A DNA stretch of 64,000 nt from Myotis daubentonii (Eukaryota > Chordata > Mammalia > Chiroptera > Vespertilionidae): the NCBI RefSeq assembly GCF_963259705.1, contig NC_081861.1, positions 71,281,623 to 71,345,622 on the forward strand, written 5' to 3'. Under the pieces are notes generated by a model. The model was not told the origin of the DNA and made no database searches. It saw nothing but the letters and a program-made list of their open reading frames with translations. Made by a program: the position numbers and the translations under genes. Of this stretch, positions 23,125-34,292 are shown piece by piece (the first letter of the stretch is position 1; the number at the start of each line of letters is the position of its first letter).

Positions 23125-23429
23125 CTAGAGGCCCGGTGCATGAAATTTGTGCACTCAGGGGGATCCCTCAGCCCAGCCTGCACCCTCTTGCATTTGGAGC
23201 CCTTGGGGGATGTCCAACTGATGGCTTAGGCCCACTTCCCTCAGAGAGCGGGCCTAAGCCAACAGTTGGACATCCTTAGTGCTATCAAGGAGGTGGGAGA
23301 TGCTCCCGCCACTGCCACTGCACTCGCCAGCCTTGAGCCTGGCTTCTGGCTGAGCAGTGCTTCCCCTGTGGGTCAGTGAGCATCATAGCGACCGGTTGAT
23401 TTGCATGTTAGCCTTTAATTGTATAGGGT
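23125..23429 (-). mobile_element. Nonautonomous HeliBat
   Basis: It starts CTAGAGGCCCGGTGCATGAA with hairpin partner TTTGTGCACTC, and ends TTTAATTGTATAGGGT, a diverged 5' terminus. Length and interior resemble the copy at 4189-4568. Confidence 0.9.
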
Positions 23430-23459
23430 AATATAAAATTATAATTAAATGAATCATAA

Positions 23460-24562
23460 TAAAAACTGAGTTGATAATTGGGAGAAAATTCTGGAATGGT
23501 GGCATAAGGAACCCTTAACACTTTCTTCCCAGTGAAACAAACATAATTGCTAAACATTTTTAAAGGCAATTTGTCTCTGGAAATTGCCCCAAGAGTATAC
23601 AGAAAATAAACAATATTTATTTAACAAAACATACTAAATATTGGTAAGAAAAGTGAGAGTCTATTATTGGAGCCATGACATGCTTCTTTCTCATTCCTAT
23701 CCCCTGTTCATTATGGTGGAATCTCTACTATGAGGTGGGGCAGGGATATAGACTAAAACGCATAGCTACCTTTCTCCCCATCTCCTAGGCTAAGGAGGTT
23801 AAGGTTACAGTATATGTCCAGAAGAGTCAAGTTGACCAAATTTTAGCTCCTTCCAGGTTGTTGGCAAAAACTGTCATTCCTTTTTTCCAAGCAGGAGTAG
23901 CTAAGAGTTTTGAGGTTTCTTTTCTCTACCTAGCCTCCACTCATATGATAGATTTACCTCTAATTCAACACACTAAATTTATTTTTAGGGAATAGGTTCC
24001 ATGCTAAGCTAGATAAATTGAGAACACCAGAAGCCTACCATGACTTTCCATTGCCCTGATTTATAGCAAGAGGACCACTCTGAGAATAGAAAGTAAGTCA
24101 CCCCTGTCCAAGTTGTGGAGGGGTGGCAAAGAGAGTTTATCCCAGTGAAGAGTCCATAAGAGCACAGTGCTCTCTAAGGACGTTGCTTTTATTTGGAACA
24201 GAGTTGGGAATTTTAACCTTATAGGAACTGTAGAAAACTATGGTAGTTTTCATAGTAATAAATTAAGAGGACGCTGGTAGCTCCATGAGAATAATAGCTA
24301 AATTATAAACCAGCTAGAAGATTAACAGAACGAAAGCAACAGAGAACTAAAAAGAACTATTCAGGGTTCAGAGCAACTTTCAAAGTTTGGTCTCAAAGTC
24401 TAACCTTATGAAGGGATCAAAATCTTATTGAATGAGACTGAATCTGTTTATTCCTGGGCATTATTGAAAACAATAGTACAATTAGCTATTATTTAGTGGA
24501 GGTTAAAAGTTCAGAATGATACCAACAGAAATGGATAGCTTAAAAGGATGAAGGGGGAAAGG
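23460..24562 (+). mobile_element. Old L1M fragment, 5' UTR side
   Basis: Diverged L1-like 5' region. Its assignment rests mainly on continuity: recognisable L1M 5' UTR and ORF1 sequence appears on the far side of the ERV (29547 onward). Weak by itself. Confidence 0.45.
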
Positions 24563-25035
24563 TGTTGAGACCCAAGATCAACAGTAATTAATATAAATGC
24601 GAGAAGTCCAGTCAGAAGGCTGAATTGGGCTCTTTAATATTCACAGGGTGAATATTTGCATTTTATTACCTACTGGTGACTCAATGGCCTAAAGCAAACT
24701 CCCCCAACCTGATAATCTTACTGATTACTAAACATTACCATTGATATGTCTGTTTGCCTTCCTAAAAGGCAACTGTGTATTCTAGTAAATAAAAGCAGAT
24801 GGGAATGGAGATTCAGTGGAACTTTGCTACTACAGCTAAGCTTTCCTTGGCTTCCCCCACAATTCCAAATTTATATTTCTTGTCTTGTGTTTTAATTTGC
24901 ATGTGAGCTTTTTCTCCAAGTCTTTGAACCCAAGGCCACGCTGGCCATAGCTTTTCACAGGGGTGTGGGGGTGGGGTTGGGTGGGGGAGACAGGAAGAAA
25001 GAGCCCTGAAAAAAAGCTGGCCATGGCTTTTCACA
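24563..25035 (+). repeat. ERV 5' LTR
   Basis: It starts TGTTGAGACCCAAG and ends CTTTTCACA, followed by TT and the primer site. About 230 bp of it (CTGTTTGCCTTCCTAAAAGG to the G-rich tract) recurs at 28488-28719. It has a TATA-like or poly(A)-like AAATAAAAGCAG near 24787. The phrase GGCCATAGCTTTTCACA or its close copy occurs twice, so the exact 3' LTR edge could instead be near 24959. The start is the less certain end. Confidence 0.65.
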
Positions 25036-25037
25036 TT

Positions 25038-25055
25038 TGGCACCTGAACAGGGAC
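25038..25055 (+). promoter_or_regulatory. Primer binding site, lysine tRNA type
   Basis: TGGCACCTGAACAGGGAC lies three bases after the LTR end. It matches the tRNA-Lys3-type site except for CpG-decay-like changes. Such primers are used by MMTV-like betaretroviruses and by lentiviruses. Confidence 0.8.
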
Positions 25056-25203
25056 TTGGAAAAAAAAGAATTCGCTGGAGCAGAAAAAGAAATCACCGGA
25101 CCTGGTGGTGGAAGATTAAACTGCGTGCAAAACTCTTGTCAGCTGTGGAAGCCCGTGGATCCATAAGTGCTTGAGTAATTTCTTTTGTTTCAGCCAGATC
25201 ATA

Positions 25204-26630
25204 ATGGGGCAGAATTTTTCGAAAGAGGAGAGACTTTCCTGTAGACTTCTGGCTTGCTAAGGGATAAGGGAGTTGCAGTGTCAGAAGATTTTCTTTTACA
25301 GTTTCTACAGATTATTATAGAATATAATCCATGGTTTTCTGATGAGGGTACATTGAATATTAAATGTTGGGAAGTAGGTCAGAACTTGAAAGAAGCTCAG
25401 CAGCAGGGGAAAAAAATGCCTTCAAATTGTTTATTCTTGTGGAAAATGGTATTGCATTTGCTAGAGCCTTTCAGAGAAGAAAGACTTCCTCCCTTTGCAC
25501 CCTCCACTCCTAAAGAGAAGCAGAAAGATAAATTGGAGGAAGGCCTTCATGTCTTGATTCTGATACATTTAAATCGCCACTAATAGAATGAACTATGTAA
25601 AAACCCATCCGAAAAGGATTAAAAGACATGACAGTGGAGGATAGACTTGCTTTTTCTGTTATACAGGTAGCTAATCCACAATTCCAAAATCAAATAATAA
25701 GACAGCATGAAAGATTTGACTTTAAAATGATAAAGGCCTTGCATGATAGTGTGATTCAAAATGGCCCAACAGTTCCACTTACTGGGGAAATTATAATGAA
25801 TATTTCTGAAGCATTCCTAGCTCCTTATGATTGGTATTCTCTAGCCCATGCAATGCTGGATAGAGGAAATTATTTGCTATGGAAGGGAGAATTCTTAGAG
25901 AAATGTCAAGAACAAGCTTCTTCAAATCTCAGACAGAATGTTCTTATAACTTTTGAGATGCTTGCAGGACAGGGACAATTTAGTGATGTGCATAATCAGC
26001 TCCAATACATCCATCAGGCATATGAAATAATTAGACTTCATGGAAGAAAAGCCTGGTGGACTTTACCAGCAAAAGAGAAACCTGAAGGAGCCTTTAAATG
26101 CATGCAGGGGCCTACTGAATCATTCTCTGATTTTGTGGCTCGCCTCACTCAAGCAGTGAGATGGCAGATTCAACATGAGACAGCAGGAGACATTTTGACT
26201 CAGCAATTAGCTTATGCAAATGCCAATGCTGATTTTAGAAATGTCTAATGCCTCTAAAAAAATAGTACCATTACAGAAATGATTTGAGCATATCAGAATG
26301 TGGGGTCAGGCATTTTTTCAAGCAAGCTTATTAGCTGCCGCAATAACAACAAAAAATAAAAATTGCTACAGTTGTGGACAACAAGGACATTTTAAAAAAG
26401 AATGTAAGCAACCACAAAGCACACAAGGTGATGCTCAGGTTGAAGGCGTGAGCATTCCACCTCACAACTCAGGTAATGCAGGTCTATGTCCCAGATGTCA
26501 GAAAGGGAATCATTGGTCCAGTCAGTGTAGATCTAAATTTCATAGAAATGGCCAGCCATTAAATCAAGACATAGGAAATGGCCAGCTGCAGGGAAATGGT
26601 CAGAGGGGCTCCCCACAGCCCTGTTATTAA
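25204..26630 (+). pseudogene. gag: ERV gag, inactivated
   Basis: Gag is the structural polyprotein of the particle. The start ATG at 25204 gives MGQNFSKEE, with glycine 2 as in myristoylated matrix proteins, but a stop follows within 20 codons. A matrix-like segment is readable at 25254-25583. A capsid segment lies at 25628-26248 and contains the major homology region phrase QGPTESFSDFVARL. Nucleocapsid lies at 26298-26630 with two CCHC zinc knuckles, CYSCGQQGHFKKEC and CPRCQKGNHWSSQC. These pieces are in different frames, so the gene is broken. Two knuckles and the MGQ start fit betaretroviruses. Confidence 0.9.
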
Positions 26631-26649
26631 ATAAGGGGAAGTTCCACCC

Positions 26650-27489
26650 TGCCAGGACCACAGTAGACTCTCTCCTTCAAGTCACTCCAGAAAGAAATGC
26701 TGGCTTTAATCTTAATATCACAATAACAATCCTCCTGATCCCCAATATGGCTAGATAAATTGTTCCTACAGGAATTTGGGGACCTGTGCCACCAGGAATG
26801 TCAGGTTTAGTCCTAGGAAAGAGTGAAAATACACTAAAAGAACTAACTGTTTTTTCTGGAGTCATAGATTTAGAATATGAGGGAGAAATCAAAGTAATTT
26901 TAGAATGCAAACATATTATGCAAATTATTCCAGGACAAGGAATTGCTCAGCTCTTGCTTTTACCTTCTCTTCAGCAAGGTGAAGTTATAAATAAGAGAGA
27001 GGGACACAAGGATTTGGAAGCTCAAATATATATTGAATACAGAAAATTAGCAAGACCTGTCCTATGATTAACCTAAGAATAGAGGGAAAATTGTTTAAAG
27101 GTTTAGTAGACACTGGAGCAGATGTTAGTGTTATCAGTAAAAAATTATGGCCTCCAAGTTGGTCCATGATAGAAGCTATAGGTTCTGTCATGGGTGTTGG
27201 AATTCTTAATAACACACAATGCAGTGCTGCAGTGTTAAGGTGGCAAGATGAGGAAGGACAAAAAGGATGGTTTCAGCCTTATATAGTCTCTGGAATTGCA
27301 GTCAACTTATGGGGCCAAAATGTTTTAGAAGGTTTACAAGCTTGTGTTAATGGCAAGGGACAACAGTTAATAACTCAGATGGGATATCAAGCTGGTCAAG
27401 GTTTAGAAAAAGATAATCAGAAGATTAAAGAATCCATTCAGTCCAAAGGAAACATAGAAAAACAAGGATTAGAATATCAGCCTTTTTAA
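26650..27489 (+). pseudogene. pro: ERV pro: dUTPase and aspartic protease with G-patch
   Basis: The dUTPase part (26786-27067) shows GVIDLEYEGEI and GQGIAQLLLLP, the conserved substrate-pocket blocks. The protease part (27064-27489) shows the active-site motif LVDTGADVSVIS. A G-patch-like GYQAGQGLEKD follows near its end. This dUTPase-protease-G-patch order is known in betaretroviruses. The two parts are in different frames here, so at least one frameshift has accumulated. The protease segment alone is uninterrupted for 141 codons. Confidence 0.88.
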
Positions 27490-27491
27490 GA

Positions 27492-28470
27492 GTGGTCACT
27501 ACTCAAACTCCTCACCCCCATGCTGAGCTTATACAATGGAAAAATCATAGGCCTATATGGGTAGATCGATGGCAATTAACCAAGAAGAAATTAAATCATA
27601 TTCATGAATTAATACAGGAACAAGTAAAGGCTTATCATATAAAACCTTCCAATAGTCCTTCGAATACTCCTATATTTACAATACCTAAGAAGGCAGCAGG
27701 AAAATGGCGATTGTTACATGATCTTAGAGCAGTTAACGATACTGTGCATAGCATGGAAACTTTACAGCCTGGACTCCCAGTGCCTTCAGAAATCCCTCTA
27801 GATTGGTCTCTTATAGTAGTAGATCTTAAGGATAGTTTCTTCACCATTCCCTTGGCACCGCACTATGAAGATTTGTCTTTTCAGTGCCATCTATTAATAA
27901 TATAAAGCCTATGAAAAGATATCAATGGAAAATTTTGCCTCAAGGAATGGCCAATAGCCCTACTTTATGTCAAAAATATGTAGCTCAAGCTATTCAGCCT
28001 TTAAGGGACCAATATTCCCAGTATTATATTGTCCATTACATGGATGACTTGCTCCTAGCGAGTCCACGAGAAGAACAGACTTTAGCAATGTTTTCTCAAT
28101 TAGAAAAAGAACTTCCTAAATGGGGCTTAAAAATTGCTCCAGAAAAAGTGAAAAAGAAAGATTTTAAATATCTAGGTACCATAATTGAAAACCAATATAT
28201 TACGCCTCCAAAAGTAGAAATATGAAAAGACTGCCTTAAAACCTTAAGTGACTTTCAAAATTATTAGGGGACATTAATTGCTTAAGACCATATCTAAAAA
28301 TATCTACAGGAGAAATGACAAATTTATTTAATATACTTAAAGGTGACTCTAATATTTCCTCATCCCAAGTATTGATAGATGAAACTAGAAAAAAATTACA
28401 AAGAATTAAGCAGGCAACCTCCTTGGTCCAAGTGGCATGAGTACTGCCTGAATTGCCTTTATTGGGACAG
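27492..28470 (+). pseudogene. pol: ERV pol, reverse transcriptase part only
   Basis: Reverse transcriptase copies viral RNA to DNA. Visible motifs are KWRLLHDLRAVN (fingers), VVDLKDSFFTIPLAP (motif A, 27820 region), LPQGMANSPTLCQ (motif B), and VHYMDDLLLAS (motif C catalytic YMDD, about 28035). The reading frame lies -1 relative to protease, as expected for ribosomal frameshifting. A frameshift near 27884-27905 splits it, and stops appear after 28222. RNase H and integrase are gone. Confidence 0.92.
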
Positions 28471-28487
28471 ATTAATCTTACTGCAAA

Positions 28488-28719
28488 TAATCCTGTTTGC
28501 ATTCCTAAAAGGCAATTGTGTATTCTAAATAAAAGCAGATGGGAACGGAGATTCAGTGAAATTTTGCTTCTACAGCTAAGCTTTCCTTTGCTTCCCCCAT
28601 AATTCCAAATTTATATTTCTTGTCTTGTGTTTTAATTTGCATATCAGTTCTTTCTCCAAGCCTTTGAACCCAAAAGCCACACTGGCCATAGCTTTTCACA
28701 GGGGTGTGGGTGTGTGGGG
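28488..28719 (+). repeat. ERV 3' LTR, first part
   Basis: Matches 5' LTR sequence from CTGTTTGC onward (AAAAGCAGATGGGAACGGAG, TTATATTTCTTGTCTTGTGT) up to the G-rich tract. The U3 start is missing through the internal deletion. The remainder of the LTR (GAGACAGGAAGAAAGAGCCC) lies at 29505-29546, after the inserted solo LTR. Confidence 0.85.
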
Positions 28720-29500
28720 TGTGAAAGGGCGAGTGGTCGCGGGGCCTACGTGGGCTGGCCGCCAGGCCCCATGAGGCACAGCCTGACCACGCTGCTGGCG
28801 GCCTCAGGCACCGACTCCCCAGTCCATGGCGGGAGCCCGGCGCAGGCCGCCACCCGCCCGCCACCCCCGGACTGGACCCACACGGCAGCAGAGGCCATGG
28901 GGCGGGGCGGGTGCCCTCGCCCGAGGAGATGGAGGAGGAGGCGATCACCGGCGCCCCTGGGTACGAGACGGGAAGGAGGACGTGAACTTCCTGTCTGGGC
29001 TGGAACTGGTCATCTGCTGGACCCCCGGCAACCGGACTGGCCCCTGGAGCCCGGGCTCAGCTCGCCCTGGGGGGGGGGGGCTAGGACTGCGCCCTCCATC
29101 TTGCCCTGGGTCCTCCATTTTTGGGGCAGCTGCCATGTGCTCAGGAGAGTACCTTCTTCCCGGAGGCCCAGGCCCCTGCTGGCCATGCCCAGGGTTTCTT
29201 TAAACTAACCAATGACAATCAAGGGACGTGCGGGCCATAGAGATGACCACCACATCCTGTGTAACAAGACCCGACTCGTGCCTGGCCAATCAGCGGGGCC
29301 CACAGTCCCCTCCCCTGCCCTTACTATAAAACCCACAATCCCATCAGGCCTCGCTCTCTCTCGGCCACTGGGCTTACCGTTGCATCGGTGAGTGTGGTCG
29401 GGGAGCTGAACTAGTTCGAAATGAAGGACTCTTTGCTTTTGCATCGGACTGGCTGGCTCCCTGGTGGGTTTTTTGGGAACCTTGAAATCTGGGCACAACA
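28720..29500 (+). mobile_element. Solo LTR, gammaretrovirus-like, nested in the ERV LTR
   Basis: It starts TGTGAAAGGGCGAGTGG and ends AAATCTGGGCACAACA, flanked by GGGG on both sides (28716-28719 and 29501-29504), a 4-bp duplication as in ERV1. The 3' half is a classic promoter: CCAATGACAATC and CCAATCAGCG CCAAT boxes, ACTATAAAACCC TATA box near 29325, then a GCCTCGCTCTCTCTCGGCC start region. The 5' half (28730-29200) is very GC- and CpG-rich, unlike usual U3. The target G-run makes the exact duplication ambiguous. Confidence 0.78.
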
Positions 29501-29546
29501 GGGGGGGGGGGGGGAGACAGGAAGAAAGAGCCCTGAAAAAAATTTA

Positions 29547-30290
29547 CTGTTCCTTAGGATGAATGCACACATATAGAAAGCTGTGCCCCATGAGGAACAA
29601 CAGTAAAGACTTCACAAAGTGGGAAAATAAACTTCAGGAAAACAAGTTTTGTGAAGTTACTAAACAAATGAATAAGCACAAACCCAAAAATAAGAACAAG
29701 ACCCCAGGAGGGGGGAGAAGAATCAGTATCCAGAGTATCTACACTATATTATCTAAAATGTAGAGTTTTAACTAAAAAAAAAAAAAAAAAAGTCATGACA
29801 TATGTAAATAGAAAAAACATATTATCACCCATACAGGGGGAGGGTAGAAAGCAGGAAACAGAAATTCTCTTTGAGATAATGTCAAACTTACAAAACTGAG
29901 AATTCAAAGCAGCTATTATAAACATGTTCTGAGAGTAAAATAAAACAATGTTTAAATATGTAAAGGGAGGTATGTTAACAATGTCTCTTCAAAGAGAGAG
30001 AACATTAATAAACACTTTTTTTAAAAAAATCAAATGTAAATTCTGGCTAAAATTAAAAAGTACAGTAACCAAAATTTTAAAACAACCAGTGGGCAACAGT
30101 GCATTTGATCTGAATAAAGAGACAGTTATTGGTAAATTTGAAGATAGGTCAATAAGAATCAAAAAGAAAGAAAAGAAGAAAAATAAATAGAACATGAGGA
30201 AATTAAAAAACAGTAGCACATTGTGTTATATAATATTTACAATTGGAATAACAGAAGGACATTGAAGAATGAAATAGCTAAAAAAAAAAA
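29547..30290 (+). mobile_element. Old L1M fragment, 5' UTR and ORF1 start
   Basis: Phrases such as GAGTATCTACACTATATTAT, CAAAGCAGCTATTATAAACA and GAAGATAGGTCAATAAGAAT are those of old mammalian L1M 5' UTR and ORF1. It continues the L1M that the ERV split and is heavily diverged. Confidence 0.72.
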
Positions 30291-30301
30291 AAAAAACCCA
30301 A

Positions 30302-30528
30302 ACAGCCAATGGCATGGCTCAGTGGTTGATTGCCAACCTATGAACCAAAAGGTTAATGTTCGATTCCTGGTCAGGGCACATGTCTGGGGTGCTGGCTCAT
30401 TTCCCAGTGGGGGGCATGCAAGGGATAGGCAATCTATGATTCTCTCTTATCCTTGCCGTTTCTATTTCTCTATCCCTCTCCCTTCCTCTCTAAAATCAGT
30501 AAAAAATGCATATATATTTTTAAAAAGA
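30302..30528 (+). mobile_element. VES SINE in L1M
   Basis: Head GGCATGGCTCAGTGGTTGAT (A box) and GTTCGATTCCTGGTC (B box), CT-rich body, and AAAATCAGTAAAAAATGC tail. Confidence 0.88.
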
Positions 30529-30737
30529 TATAATTGCTTTAAAATGTCCAAAATGTGATATAAATTATTAATATGTACAACCAATAATCACAAAAAATTC
30601 AAAGGAGAAAAAACAAAGAGACCCGAAACCCAGGTAAATCATAATAAAAATATTGAAAGGGAAAACAAAGAAATCTTGAAATCAGTAAGAGGAAAAGGAC
30701 CCATCACAGTCAAAGGGGCCCTAATGAAGTTAATACC
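30529..30737 (+). pseudogene. L1M ORF1 relic
   Basis: The late ORF1 region around AAATCTTGAAATCAGTAAGA and CACAGTCAAAGGGGCCCTAA corresponds to the conserved C-terminal ORF1 phrase (..ILKAARE..TYKG..). It resumes at 31331-31450 (CATTCAAAATGCTAAGAGG) after the inserted LTR. Confidence 0.68.
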
Positions 30738-31326
30738 TGTTAACGTAAAAAAAACATTGAAACCTGTAAAGAATTTTTGTGAGTTTATTTGAGCCAAACT
30801 GTCGACATATGCCAGGAAGCAGAACCTCAACGAATTGAGATAATGCTCTGGAGAATGGCAGGGTTATAACCGTATTTATACATGAAATTCATAGGTGACA
30901 GATTTAAGGAGGTGGGATTAAGCGAAGTGGGGAAACCTCTGTGATAGGATAAAAAGTAAAATGATGGACACATACTTAGGTGGGTGCAGGAACAGTTAAC
31001 ATGACAAATGAAAGAATCTGCTGCATCTGTCCTGGGCCCAGCACACCTGGCCCTGCCCCAGGGGCTTCAGATACAGGGAAGTCACGAGTTACCCAGACAT
31101 CCCAAGGACATGTTATCATAGATGCAAAAAGACAGATAGGCTCAGTTACAGTAAAGGTTGACCTTATCAGTGAAGATATCGGCTTAGGACATAACTGCCC
31201 ATCATAACTGCTTTTAGTTAAGGTTTAATTTCAGACCATCCTTTGTGGTTACTTTAGGTCTGCAAAACTGTCATGTAGGCCTCTCCTGAGCTTGTCAGGT
31301 CAGCATGTGGCCCCTTTTCGTCCACA
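30738..31326. mobile_element. Solo LTR inserted in L1M ORF1
   Basis: A 589-bp unit from TGTTAACGTAAAAAAAAC to CGTCCACA, with TACC at both edges (30734-30737 and 31327-31330). The L1M ORF1 text reads continuously if it is removed, which supports the edges. The TG..CA ends and 4-bp duplication indicate an LTR; the family is not assigned. Confidence 0.68.
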
Positions 31327-31450
31327 TACCTGTCTTTGCATTAGAAACAGAAGAAACTCTAATATGGTAAGATTAAACATTCAAAATGCTAAGAGGAAAA
31401 AAAGTCAATTAAGAGTCAAATATCTATTAAAATAAACTTTTTGAGAAAAA

Positions 31451-31860
31451 AAAAAAGTAGTGAGTTACTGCATGAAAATGAAAGAATAAGAAACTCCAGG
31501 AGCATTTACTGATCCAAATGTCAGAATTCACTTTATTGGAACACTGATGATAGACAAATGTTTATAGAAACCAAGAGAATGCTGATAGATCATAGAAACA
31601 TGGTAGGAGGGCTCAGTGGAATTTTAAAATGCCCTACCATCCTCCCTGACATAGTGGCAGTCTCTAAGATAGCAACTCATATTCTTGGTGTTGGTTTCTG
31701 TTCTAGAGGGAGCAAATTACACTTTCTAACTGTAGGAGATCAGAATATAACACCTCAAAATATGCCAGTCTGTCATAAGGAATATGTTGAGTTGAAGGCA
31801 AGTGACACAAAGCAGGTACGAGATGAACTTCCTTCCTTAACCCTACCTACCTGAAGACAA
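31451..31860. other. Intergenic sequence, no gene
   Basis: Nothing recognised. Confidence 0.45.
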
Positions 31861-32235
31861 GATCAGAAATTCCTCTTATGAACTGATTCGAGTTGTTTAC
31901 CGGATGCAAGGGTGATTTCTCTCTTGGGTCCTTGTCCAGATGAATTCAAAGAATGAAGCCAAGGACAAAAGGTGGTAGACGAAAACGGTGGAAATTTATT
32001 TATTGGAAGCAAATACAGACTCCCACGTATGGAGGGGGTTCCAAGGGTGTAACCCACTAATCTTCTTTTTTTCTAAGGTTTATAAAGGCTCTAGTCCTTT
32101 GTTTCTTCATACTTCCTTCTTATCAGTCACTCTTTTTGCAAAATATCAGTTTCAGAACCCAAACCCCATGTGGTGCTCCCCTCTGTCTCTCTCCCTTCAG
32201 TGGTAACATTATCTGTCTTCTGTGAAAATCTGTTT
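31861..32235 (-). mobile_element. Possible LTR fragment
   Basis: The reverse strand carries an AATAAATAAATT poly(A)-type signal near 31996 and the general layout of an ERV LTR (GGGTCCTTGTCCAGATGAAT). No duplication was found. Low confidence. Confidence 0.35.
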
Positions 32236-32329
32236 TCCTCTTTCTCCCATTTGTCAGCATTACTCTATCATATGTGAAAGTTTGTTTCCTTTTTCTCCCT
32301 ATACCCTGTGGCTTTTCCCTATCTTCTGT

Positions 32330-32919
32330 GAATAGATGTCTTCCTCTGCCTTATCCTGTGGCACTTTTTTTTTTCTTTTTTTTTTCTTCTTTTTTTTTTT
32401 TTTTTTTCGTGAATGTATGCCTTCTGGAAGCTCCAAGCCCTCACCTATGCCTTCCTCCATCATGGACCCTCTTTATTCCCAAACATCCCTAAACCTGCCT
32501 ATTTTATCCCTAAAACTCCTTTCAAATATATCTCTCCAACTTCTCATACCAGTGATGATATGGCACCAAAAAAGAGTCTAAATAAACAAACCTTATTAAC
32601 TAGCCCTTATCTACCACTGGTTACCTACATATTTTCCTTCCTACAATTTGTTGTCCCTAGAAATTCAAATTCCCTTTTCTTTTTTCCAACTCTCTTCCTT
32701 TTAAATTTACCCTGTCTGTCTAAATGGTATGAAATTCTCCATGCTTAACCATTTTGGGGTTGTTTATCTTCTTTCTATGAACTTCCCATGACACAAATTT
32801 GTTAACATCAAATAAATTGGTATGTCTTTTCTCCTGTTAATTTGTCTGTTCTCAGTTTATTTTGAAGATCCATCTGGAGAACCTAAGAGAGTAGGGAAAA
32901 ATTTTCCTCCCATACATAA
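32330..32919 (+). mobile_element. Possible ERV1-type LTR remnant
   Basis: Pyrimidine-rich sequence, then CATCAAATAAATTGGTATGT and GAGAACCTAAGAGAGTAGGG, which look like the poly(A) and U5 end of an old ERV1 LTR. A T-rich low-complexity tract lies at 32363-32407. Low confidence. Confidence 0.35.
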
Positions 32920-33390
32920 CCAATGAATTATATTTGTCTGTTGAACTTGTTTGGGGGATACCTAAAGAACTTAGCAAGGACCTTGACTTTATTTTGCCCA
33001 AATTATCATTCTTTTAGAGCAGTGAAGTGTGAAGTGACTATGTGCAGGACATTCCATAGAAACTTTGAAGGCAAATGAATGAGTTACAGTCATAAAAACA
33101 AACCAAAAAACAAAAAACTTGCTGGGGTAAAATAAATGACAAAACATAGAAGAAAGTCTATAAGGTGCCATATTTCAGAGAACAAAGGACTTTGAATAGT
33201 TTTGTGTGTACAAGGGAATCTAGGAGTCCATACATATGCCCAGCATAGAACATGTGCTCAGAAAAGAGATAAAGAGATCTTCAGGATAGGGAAGAGTTAC
33301 TAATGACCTGGATAAGTATAGAAGGAATGACCAAACATAGAGCCATTCTATAAAGATTGGAAGAGTGTTTATTTTCTTTTCATTTCTCTT
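32920..33390. other. Intergenic sequence, no gene
   Basis: Nothing recognised. Confidence 0.45.
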
Positions 33391-33950
33391 TTATGACTCC
33401 AGACATGTAAGGATATCCCCATAAAACCACTAGATGACCACAAACTAAGTATCAGAGACTTCAGTGATAAAACAAAACAAAGATAGCATCTTTAAAAACA
33501 ATTTAGAAATGTCACTAAATAAACAACTACACACCACAAGAATTAATAACAATAAACTTTGGTGAGGAGGGATATATGATTTCCACTACTACTCCATTAT
33601 AATACTAAAATTATCCAGTTTTCAATAAAAGGTTTATAAAACATTCAAAAAATAAGACAGTATGGTTTACTCACGAATAAAAAGAGAAAATAACAGAAAG
33701 AATGACAGACTTACTAGACAAATACTTTAAATATATTATCCAAAATATGCTTAAATAGTTAAACTATGAATAAATATATAAAGGAAGTCAGGAGATTGAT
33801 GTATCACCTAATAAAGAATGTCAGTAAGGAGATATAAATAAAATCTAAAGTAACAGTAATTTAAAAAAAAAATAAAACTCACTAAACAAGGTCAAGAGCA
33901 AAAGAAATAATCAGTAAAATTGAATAGAGTTCAATTGAAATAACCTGTTT
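33391..33950 (+). mobile_element. Old L1M 5' UTR-like fragment
   Basis: TATCCAGTTTTCAATAAAAG and the A-rich text after it resemble the L1M 5' UTR phrase seen at 29740-29830. Heavily diverged. Confidence 0.5.
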
Positions 33951-33989
33951 TGGGAGCAGAAAGATAACAAAGAAAGAAAACGAATAGCG

Positions 33990-34292
33990 TTCTTATAGGC
34001 TGAATAAGACCTCTACCCAAAATTTATATGTTGAGGCCCTAAATTCTAGTAAATCAGAATGTTCCCTTTAAAGAAGCATTTAAGTTAAAAGAATACAATT
34101 ATGATGAGCCCTACTCCAATCTGACAGGCATCCTTATAAGAGGAAACTTGGAAACAGACAGAAACCCTAGGCATGTGCACACATAGAGCAAAGACCATGT
34201 GAGGACATAATAAAACAGTCACATCCAAGGCAAGGAGAGAGGCTTAAGATGAAACCAAACCTGCCAACACATTGCTATTTGGATAGTAAACA
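33990..34292 (+). mobile_element. MLT1-type MaLR LTR, 5' part
   Basis: The phrases AAATTTATATGTTGAGGCCC, GGCATCCTTATAAGAGGAAA, GACCATGTGAGGACATAATA and AAGGCAAGGAGAGAGGC match the MaLR layout. It stops where the L1 begins; an LTR 3' part follows that L1 at 42505-42625. Confidence 0.75.

Larger units (their letters stand above)
24563..29546 (+). mobile_element. Class II (betaretrovirus-like) endogenous retrovirus, internally deleted
   Basis: The order is 5' LTR, lysine-tRNA-type primer binding site, gag, dUTPase/protease, RT, then a partial 3' LTR. RNase H, integrase and env are absent: sequence passes from the RT thumb region (about 28470) straight into LTR sequence at about 28490. The gag-pro-pol layout with dUTPase before protease and a G-patch after it is known for betaretroviruses. 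All genes carry stops or frameshifts. A younger solo LTR interrupts the 3' LTR. Confidence 0.9.

Noticed and set aside
28714..29208. 164-codon open frame in GC-rich DNA as a host gene
   Set aside because: It lies inside a solo LTR with TG..CA ends and a GGGG duplication. The composition is proline/arginine-rich from CpG-rich DNA, with no recognised domain. A captured exon is possible but unsupported.
24563..29546. A replication-competent provirus
   Set aside because: Gag, pro and pol all carry stops or frameshifts, and RNase H, integrase and env are missing.
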